Below, in pieces: positions 16,956 to 21,267 of a stretch of DNA of 21,267 nucleotides. The position numbers were made by a program, and so were the translations under genes. The notes beneath the pieces are model-generated. The model ran no database searches and was not told where the DNA came from. It saw only the letters and a program-made list of their open reading frames with translations. How positions within the stretch are numbered: position 1 is the stretch's first letter; the number at the start of each line of letters is the position of its first letter. The stretch is from positions 1,231,551-1,252,817 of the forward strand of contig BFEA01000252.1 in NCBI GenBank assembly GCA_003427395.1, in the 5' to 3' direction. This DNA comes from Chara braunii (lineage: Eukaryota > Streptophyta > Charophyceae > Charales > Characeae).

Positions 16956-17450
16956 TGGTGGTTCAATTCTGATTTTGGTTTCTCTAATTTTCCTTCTTAT
17001 TTTTTTGAAAAAAAGAATAAGGAGAGTGGGAGAAGATGGTGGGTTATCAAGCGTCCTACCAGTGAGGGGGCTAGCCGGTAGGATGGGAGTATGGTATGGC
17101 AGCAGCAGAGATGGTGGCTCCACTGCAGTCAGTCTTGCCGGAGGGAGGTAAAGTGGATTGATGGGCGATTCTTCTGAGTCGTCTCTGAATCATGATGTTG
17201 TCATAGACAGGTCTGAACTTAGGCCAATTGGATTTTTCTAGTAGGTTCCTAGTCTCATTCTCCTGAAATTTCCGGATGAGTTTTTTCAAAAAAAACAAAA
17301 ACAAAAAAAGGAGTATTGACATGAAGATGGGATGGGAAGGTGGTCTCAATTTCAGGGCACCCACGGCCTACAGCTCCAGGTGATCACTGTGCAGTCAGTG
17401 ACCGGCCTCTACAAAACCATGGACTTAAAAAAAAAAAGATAAAAAAAAAG

Positions 17451-17715
17451 AAAGAATGAGGCTGAAAACAGACTGCACTTGGGGTATAACACCAACAGAC
17501 TGACTGGACTGGACTGGACTGGTCTCGTACCGACAGTCGTACCGGGCAGGACTGGACTGGACTGAATGAGCACAACTGGACTGGACTGAATGAGCACATG
17601 GCCTCTGGGGTCAGGCCACGGCCTGGTCCCACAGGCTGAACAGGCAAATACCCAGATAGCCCTGGCAGGGCAGCTAGAGGCACGCTGCAATAAATCTATC
17701 CTAGCCTAAAAAAAA
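17451..17715 (+). repeat. Composite repeat, copy D (3' part of copy C)
   Basis: It starts with the second target duplication of element 2 and resumes where copy C stopped: GAAAACAGACTGCACTTGGG, a decayed GGGGTATA palindrome, (GGACT)n at 17506-17521, a GTACCGACAGTCGTAC hairpin, and GGCAGCTAGAGGCACGCTGC. It ends with AATAAA at 17689-17694 and a run of A from 17708, like a polyadenylated transcript end. The reverse complement matches 935-1190. The minus-strand 93- and 99-residue frames are repeat shadows. Confidence 0.85.
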
Positions 17716-17737
17716 GAAAAGGAAAGAAAATTATACC

Positions 17738-17753
17738 CTAGGCACGTGCCTAG
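17738..17753. repeat. Perfect 16-bp palindrome
   Basis: CTAGGCACGTGCCTAG is its own reverse complement and contains the E-box/G-box core CACGTG. It lies just beyond the A-rich end of copy D. A binding site is only speculation. Confidence 0.7.
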
Positions 17754-18120
17754 TTTGAAAAGGCAATAGAAACACGGCATGACTTCGAGAACTGGTGGGT
17801 CAGGTTTTTTGCAAGGGGAGGGGCGTGGTGTGCAGACTGCGTTTTATGTTTTCTTAACCCATTCGAAACTCGGGCTGGACAGACCTGCCGACCTGAGTTT
17901 TTGTCAAATTCCATACCTGATGCGGCTGCACTTGTTTTGAAAAAAGAACTCCGTTCTGAAGGCCACCGCCAGGAACTGCGTTCTCATCAAAATTGGTCTT
18001 TTTTTTTCCGTTTCGCAATTTGTCTTTGAGTGACATGAAATGGTTATTTGGCCTGTCCGGTGAGGGCCATTTTTGCGGAAGAGTGGTCATCAATGAGACT
18101 ACCGTTCATCTTTTTCCCTT
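17754..18120. other. Unassigned segment, no gene seen
   Basis: Mixed DNA with a short direct echo (GAACTCCGTTCTGA and GAACTGCGTTCTCA, about 25 bp apart near 17948) and an imperfect inverted pair AACTCGGGC..CCTGAGTT near 17868-17901. The 79-residue minus frame has no recognisable feature. Confidence 0.5.
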
Positions 18121-18125
18121 TTTTA

Positions 18126-18335
18126 AGGAGCCCGTTTCCAACAGGTGAGCTGCCCACCAATAGATGGAGCAGCCTGACATGTCAAGCCCTCACTCCTCCG
18201 GGTGAGAACAAGGCAAATTGAATGGTCACTGTCCGGGAAAGACATGCCAATAATGCCACTGGTATTTAAAAAAAAAAAAAAAAAAAAAAAACAGATACTT
18301 TTACCTGTTCTTTCAAAAAAAAAAAAAAAAAAAGA
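18126..18335 (+). repeat. Diverged 3' module and two A runs
   Basis: GAGCCCGTTTCCAACAGGTG through GCCCACCAATAGATGGAGCA matches 19165-19212. About 100 bp later come 24 A (18268-18291), then CAGATACTTTTACCTGTTCT, 19 A (18315-18333) and AGATACGTTCACCTGCCC. The last two phrases are a tandem echo, each preceded by an A run, as in a doubled poly(A) end. Confidence 0.55.
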
Positions 18336-18441
18336 TACGTTCACCTGCCCCCAGTATGAATCATGCACCTATGCCTCTGTGCACTCTGGCAGTGGGCCTA
18401 TGTGGAGCTTCCAGCCAGGCAATCCTGTATGTTCCCCCCTA

Positions 18442-18832
18442 GCATGCTGACATTGGACCGAAATTGTGCAGCGTAGGCACTGGGCCATACGCAACAGGAC
18501 AAATTCCTCTGCCAGGTATCGGAACAATCTGTATTCCTTTGTCCCACTGCTGGAACTGGGTGTATTTCACTGTACAGCTGCTCTTGACAAATAGAATTGA
18601 ACTTGCAATGGGACACTTCTTCCTTTTCCAGAACGAACATCAGCTCACCGCGCATGATCCTCATGGATTCCAGAAGGGGTATCGGGAACTGAATCCCGAT
18701 TGGATGTTTCACTGAATGGATCCTGTTATCAGGAAAGTTGTCCGCAGGTCTGCACCCACATGCGGAGAGAGCAGGCCAACAGAACATGACACTCACATGT
18801 GAGGTTGGTGATTGTCCGCTGTGCAGATCCAT
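18442..18832 (-). pseudogene. Possible decayed tyrosine-recombinase-like fragment
   Basis: Two minus-strand frames seem to continue one another. One (18398-18832 frame) contains MRGELMFVLEKEE. The next (18612 down to a stop at 18439-18441, 57 codons) contains ILFVKSS, then KYTQFQQWDKGIQIVPIPG and ICPVA. This resembles the core of tyrosine recombinases of eukaryotic elements, where a phrase like RGD(I/V)..KG is followed by KWSKTIQF, then IPLPR and LCPV. A frameshift separates the halves. The catalytic R..H-R..Y set is not visible, so it would be a short inactive remnant. Composition here is balanced, unlike the surrounding low-complexity DNA. Chance similarity cannot be excluded. Confidence 0.3.
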
Positions 18833-19157
18833 GAAACTAATGGCTGAACATCATTCTGTTTTACAAGTGAGCTTATTCTGCTGGTAGTTGGCTGAACCCC
18901 CCAAGGTTGGAGGTACTGCTGGTGCAACCACCAGCCCAAAGGGTTTCCTTTCCAGGTCTCAGGCTTGCTTTGAGGCATCCTTAGCTGCAGTCTTGCAGGT
19001 GGAAAGCCAAAAAACAGGCAAGCTCAGGTGAGGGTGAAAAGGGGAGAGTTGGGTAAGGACAGCCTAAGGCGACTCCAGTTAAGGCAGGGTGATAGAAAAC
19101 TGGGCAGCCAAAACTCTTCTAAATAGGGAGGTACGAGTCAATTTGTGAACTGTAAAA
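18793..19157. other. Unassigned segment upstream of the recombinase-like fragment
   Basis: The minus strand has a 61-residue frame (18793-18978) beginning MPQSKPETWKGNPLGWW, with no motif I recognise. It could be an earlier part of the same decayed gene, but nothing shows it. The rest has no frame or repeat of note. Confidence 0.3.
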
Positions 19158-19310
19158 GGGGATGCTGGGCCCGTTTTCCAGGAGGTGCAGCTCCCCACCA
19201 ATAACAATGGAGCATCTTCTGGGGCAGGGCCTATTAATGTGCAGTGGTCATATCACATACACTAATAGGACCCCCATGCAGAGGCCTTTCCAACCCAAAA
19301 AAAGAAGGGA
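19158..19310 (+). repeat. Fourth copy of the GGGCCC 3' module
   Basis: GGGGATGCTGGGCCCGTTTT, CCAGGAGGTGCAGCTCCCCA, CCAATAACAATGGAGCATC: the least truncated copy beside the one at 7396. It is followed by CCTATTA..TAATAGG (a 7-bp hairpin) and, about 100 bp later, by AAAAAAA near 19298, in the same relation as the 18126 copy to its A run. Confidence 0.65.
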
Positions 19311-20014
19311 AAACTATGGCAGAGTCAGGGTTTGAGTTTGAAAATGCACTTCAGGTAAAAGGAGTGAAAATGTAAATGTCGAATGTATACAAGCTAGGCT
19401 TCAGGTCCGGTAGGGTCAAGTGGGGGTGTGTTATGTTCAGGGGAAAGCCTGAAGTGCATCTCCAAACTGTTTTCATGACTGCCGCGCAGTTACCCCCCTC
19501 AAAAAAGAAACCACCAAAGAAAAGACATAAAACAGACAATTCAAAGATTTGTTTTGGACTGGCTGGGAGGCTCATCCCGGGGGGGGGGGGGGGGGGCTGG
19601 GTGATGTGATTTGGCCAAGGGGGGAGGGGTCTGAGCTTTCCTTCAAGAAATATTTTCATCTCTTTTTTTTGTTTTTTAATACTGGGCCCCAGTGCCCAAG
19701 GCTCAGATTAACAATTGAATACAACGCAAACACACGCCTCTTCCCATTAGGGCTGGAAGAGCCTCGGCCACTGCTCCAGTAGAGACAGCTCCCTATACAG
19801 CAAGGATAGAGCATGGGGACTGAGGAGGGAAGGATTAACCCAGCCCCATAGACAATCGAATTCTGCCCTGCTATAGCAAACCGTCTATGATTAAACCCTA
19901 CAGGCAAGATTACGGGGGGGATTATAGCAGGGCAAAGGAAGTCGAGCACATCCCAAGTCCCATTCAAAACCCTAAGAGGATCTGCCCAGCAGTTAGCACG
20001 ATCCGTGAGATGAA
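19311..20014. other. Unassigned segment with G run and inverted repeat
   Basis: It holds a G run of about 18 at 19579-19596 and an inverted pair TGCCCTGCTATA (about 19864-19875) and TATAGCAGGGCA (about 19924-19935). Frames of about 100 residues on the minus strand (19351-19659, 19656-19967) have no recognisable domain. Confidence 0.5.
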
Positions 20015-20672
20015 ATGAACTTACAGCAATTCAGAAAAGGAAGAATTAAGAAAGAAAGGAAGAACTTAGACAAGGAAAATCAGCGGACTTGGACGGGAGG
20101 AGAAAGAAAGAACAGGCAGGAAAGCCAACAACAACACCCCACAGTTATCCCAAACCATCCTTGCAACACCTCCCTTCCTCCCAAGGAGTCCCACCGGAAC
20201 AATTCATCACCATGCCACCCCTCACCGCGGCGCCTGGTCAACGTCTTCCCATGCGCAGTACAGCTCCCTAGAAAGAGCCCTCGGCTGCCCTTCAACCCCA
20301 GCAGGCCGCCCTCCGATCCTGGCAGAGGAATGGAAACCTTCAAAAGAACCCCCCACACAGAGGAGACTGAAAGAGACTGAGTGGCACTCACCATGGAGGC
20401 TGTTGCATCGAGAGAAATTGGTGTCATGTCTGTCGCGGCCTCTTTTTTCTCGAGTAGCCCTTCATGAGGGGTGCAAGGTAGTCGCGTCGTCACCGTTTTT
20501 GTTGTTGAGAATATTTTTGTTGTGATTATTGCTGGTGCAGCCGTTGATGTTGCCGTTCTTGCCGTTATTGCTGTCGCTGTCGATAGTAATATCGCCGTTG
20601 ATCTGTTATCGTCGTTACTGTCGTTCTTGAACTTGTTGTTGTTGCCACTGTCGCTGTTGTTGTTGTACTTGA

Positions 20673-20708
<36 letters not shown>

Positions 20709-20868
20709 GGTTGTTGTTGTTGACATTGTTAATGCTGTTGTTGTTGTTATTATCATTCCATGACCAGCAATCGCTCCGAAGATCCGCTCCAATCCCCTGA
20801 TCAGAGGGCGCTGTGGAGCCTCCTACACCTGGTTGCCGATACCATCCCACCTCCAGTGCTGCATACAA
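20015..20868. other. Overlapping unassigned frames around a GTT microsatellite
   Basis: The plus strand has a 121-residue hydrophilic K/R/P/Q-rich frame (20015-20380). The minus strand has a 262-residue frame (20080-20868) whose first half is Asn runs from the GTT/AAC repeat and whose second half (20080-20470) is balanced, without a recognised domain. Minus-strand GTGAGT with a nearby CTCTTTCAG (around 20370-20395) could suggest splice signals, but the distance is far too short for an intron. I do not call either a gene. If anything is coding here, the minus-strand second half is the better candidate. Confidence 0.2.
20500..20755. repeat. GTT microsatellite, degenerate, with perfect core
   Basis: A 250-bp GTT/GTC-rich tract; 20674-20708 is an uninterrupted (GTT) run of nearly twelve units. 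It generates the long Asn, Thr and Leu runs in the frames across it. Confidence 0.9.
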
Positions 20869-20869
20869 G

Positions 20870-21115
20870 TCTTGCCCCTCCCCAAGAATGTCTTAGCAGC
20901 ACTGCATCAGAGTCTCTACCTGTTGCCAATATATGAAATCATCCAATTGAGGAGCCGGCCCATCATATTCCATGAATGGTTCAACATCCATCCCGGACCT
21001 TCACAAAAATCTCCAGATTTGTTCTCTGATCCGTTCCCTCCTTCTGAGCTTGCTCTAGTATAATTACAACGGTATGGAATAGGGGGGGAAGGAGAGGTCA
21101 ACAGTTGAAGGGATA
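20870..21115. other. Unassigned segment, no gene seen
   Basis: Frames of 60-76 residues on both strands with no motif. GAGAGGTCAACAGTTG after a G run at 21092 weakly recalls the start of copies A and C (GGAGGTAAACAGTTGG), but the similarity ends there. Confidence 0.4.
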
Positions 21116-21267
21116 TACTTAAACCACCAGTACTTCCTCAAGTCGTGCCCGTTAAACCACCAGCACCTCGACGCGGCCGTTAACGCCCCGCGTCGCGCGG
21201 GGTACCCAGTACTACCCACCGGCGTGCGACCGGTAGTCCCCAAAAAACGGGGCCCAAAAAAAAAAAA
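21116..21267. repeat. Terminal repeat and hairpin cluster ending in poly(A)
   Basis: TTAAACCACCAG occurs at about 21118 and 21152, each unit ending in CCG-TTAA. Then come a perfect 7-bp hairpin CCCCGCG-TCG-CGCGGGG (21186-21202), an ACCGG..CCGGT hairpin near 21219-21235, CCCC-AAAAAA-CGGGG near 21239-21252, and a final run of 11 A at the contig end. Stacked hairpins before poly(A) could be another retroposon 3' end; the break prevents a decision. Confidence 0.5.

Larger units (their letters stand above)
13780..17450 (+). mobile_element. Noncoding poly(A) retroposon, element 2 (3.67 kb)
   Basis: This block splits the composite repeat. AAAGAATGAGGCT stands on both sides (13767-13779 and 17451-17463), an exact 13-bp target duplication. 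The inserted end nearest 17450 is A-rich (17426-17450). Copy B shows the unoccupied site near 1160-1205 and copy A a second one near 590-625. Long variable duplications plus a poly(A) tail are the signature of LINE-type target-primed insertion. The order inside is a tRNA-like head (14017-14085), tandem 109-bp units, a GC-rich part, an AT-rich part and two 310-bp modules. The longest frame (207 residues, minus strand, 14557-15180) has no recognisable domain, so the element is probably non-autonomous. Confidence 0.85.

Noticed and set aside
20565-20800. Asn/Thr/Leu-rich frames as a homopeptide protein
   Set aside because: They are translations of the GTT microsatellite in three frames on both strands.
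21092-21110. Another copy of the composite repeat start
   Set aside because: Only about 15 bases after a G run resemble copies A and C, and nothing further matches.

Overview
The window looks like a complete contig of eukaryotic nuclear, gene-poor repeat DNA: it starts in a 19-base G run and ends in an A run. I found no protein-coding gene I would defend. The longest open frames follow low-complexity DNA (C/T-rich at 2.3-3.0 kb, GTT repeats at 20.5-20.75 kb) or GC-rich repeats. The content is layered mobile elements, several dated relative to one another because an uninterrupted copy exists elsewhere in the window. The organism cannot be named. Poly(A)-tailed retroposons, tRNA-like box A/B sequences, hAT-type elements and a degenerate eukaryotic 28S rRNA piece (closest by memory to plant/green-algal 28S) establish a eukaryote and weakly suggest the green lineage.

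Layout. (1) An old composite repeat is present as two long inverted arms: about 905-3860 (minus) and about 10790-17730 (plus). A third, partial copy lies at 20-790. Corresponding blocks are 935-1190 with 17451-17700, 1200-1860 with 13328-13779, 1866-2095 with 13084-13304, 2100-2290 with 12840-13056, 2287-2700 with 12468-12855, 2700-2829 plus 3621-3660 with 11010-11120, and 3660-3860 with 10800-10980. (2) Younger insertions interrupt the arms. A 783-bp non-autonomous hAT element (2830-3612, 8-bp target duplication) sits in the left arm. A 3.67-kb poly(A) retroposon (13780-17450, 13-bp duplication) and a roughly 1.1-kb related one (about 11122-12253) sit in the right arm. (3) Between the arms are a roughly 3.5-kb retroposon (about 3905-7475), a segment with tRNA-like pieces and a doubled 28S rRNA fragment (8.2-9.3 kb), a 245-bp MITE with perfect 11-bp inverted ends (9841-10085), and a second possible MITE (10109-10645). 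(4) 17.73-21.27 kb is lower in repeats. It holds two more copies of the GGGCCC retroposon 3' module, a possible decayed tyrosine-recombinase fragment (minus strand, 18.44-18.83 kb) and a GTT microsatellite.

The retroposons are large, lack long frames, end in poly(A) and share an internal module. In this module a motif (GCTGGGGC, short spacer, CCTGTAACC) recurs 13 times. This noncoding retroposon family is the best candidate for something undescribed.

One part is not biology. Two 38-bp perfect palindromes at 12309-12346 and 12395-12432 are doubled Tn5 mosaic ends, the Nextera mate-pair junction adapter. About 214 bp there (12254-12467) is a chimeric assembly artefact.
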